Shown here piece by piece: positions 63,765-64,000 of a stretch of DNA of 64,000 bases. A model generated the notes under the pieces. It ran no database searches and was not told where the DNA came from. It saw only the letters and a list, made by a program, of their open reading frames with translations. The stretch's first letter is position 1. Every line of letters starts with the position of its first letter. The translations under genes and the position numbers were made by a program. The DNA comes from Meconema thalassinum (Eukaryota; Arthropoda; Insecta; Orthoptera; Tettigoniidae): contig OX336389.2 of the NCBI GenBank assembly GCA_946902985.2, positions 279,541,527 to 279,605,526 of the forward strand. Reading direction: 5' to 3'.

Positions 63765-64000
63765 AAAATGAAAAATAAATATTTTTCGACATAATTTTGG
63801 ATTAAAACATCGTACCTTAAAAAAATCATATTGGCAAAAGTATTTCGTTTCTGTCAATAATCCTTATTATTGCAGATCCAAACAGTAATGTCTGAAAATT
63901 CAATTGGCTAATCCAAACAGATGTTGAGTAAAGTGTACCAAAAATTTGAAGATTTAACATGGGCGAGATAGGCAGGTCTTTCTTACCTTTCCTTATATTC
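63765..64000. other. Right flank, no recognisable feature
   Basis: AT-rich sequence continuing the target site that lies left of 52305. Confidence 0.4.

Overview
This window looks like intergenic DNA from a large arthropod genome, most likely an insect. I cannot name the species. A polyneopteran such as a cricket or stick insect is only a guess from the look of the short interspersed repeats. I found no intact host gene, rRNA or functional tRNA. Every protein-like signal I could place belongs to a transposable element (TE), and nearly all are broken by stops, frameshifts or deletions. The exception is the Tc1-like transposase at the left edge, which is open but cut by the window boundary.

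Layout. 1-1.1 kb: end of a Tc1-like transposon. 1.1-4.3 kb: copies of two interspersed repeats, called A and B here. 4.3-7.0 kb: a 2.7-kb hAT transposon with a decayed transposase and a perfect 8-bp target duplication. 7-12 kb: SINEs and a small hAT MITE. 12-18 kb: a Helitron-like fragment, then mostly unrecognised sequence. 18-29 kb: dense nested TEs: two deleted hAT elements, a 2.4-kb Helitron-like element holding a hAT that itself holds a SINE, two LINE ORF2 relics and many SINEs. 29.7-32.6 kb: a Tc1 relic split by later insertions. 33-42 kb: simple repeats, SINEs and two more Helitron-like elements. 41.8-42.4 kb: a foldback element. 43.0-45.2 kb: a small LTR element without pol. 45.4-46.2 kb: a minisatellite. 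46-50 kb: a palindrome-rich MITE, a LINE relic, a young SINE and an internally deleted mariner-like element. 52.3-63.8 kb: a Ty3/Gypsy-type retrotransposon with unusually long LTRs of about 2.76 kb, a decayed gag-pol and no integrase core.

The elements do not form a pathway. They form a layered insertion history, and many layers can be ordered by eye because target-site duplications (TSDs) survive. Most SINEs have a tRNA-like head with a B-box-like motif. Several families with different heads and tails share one central segment around GGTTTTCCGTGGTTTCCCA and GGCAAATGCCGGGA. SINE numbers (SINE-1 to SINE-10) and repeat letters are my own labels within this window, not database names. All divergence statements are by eye.
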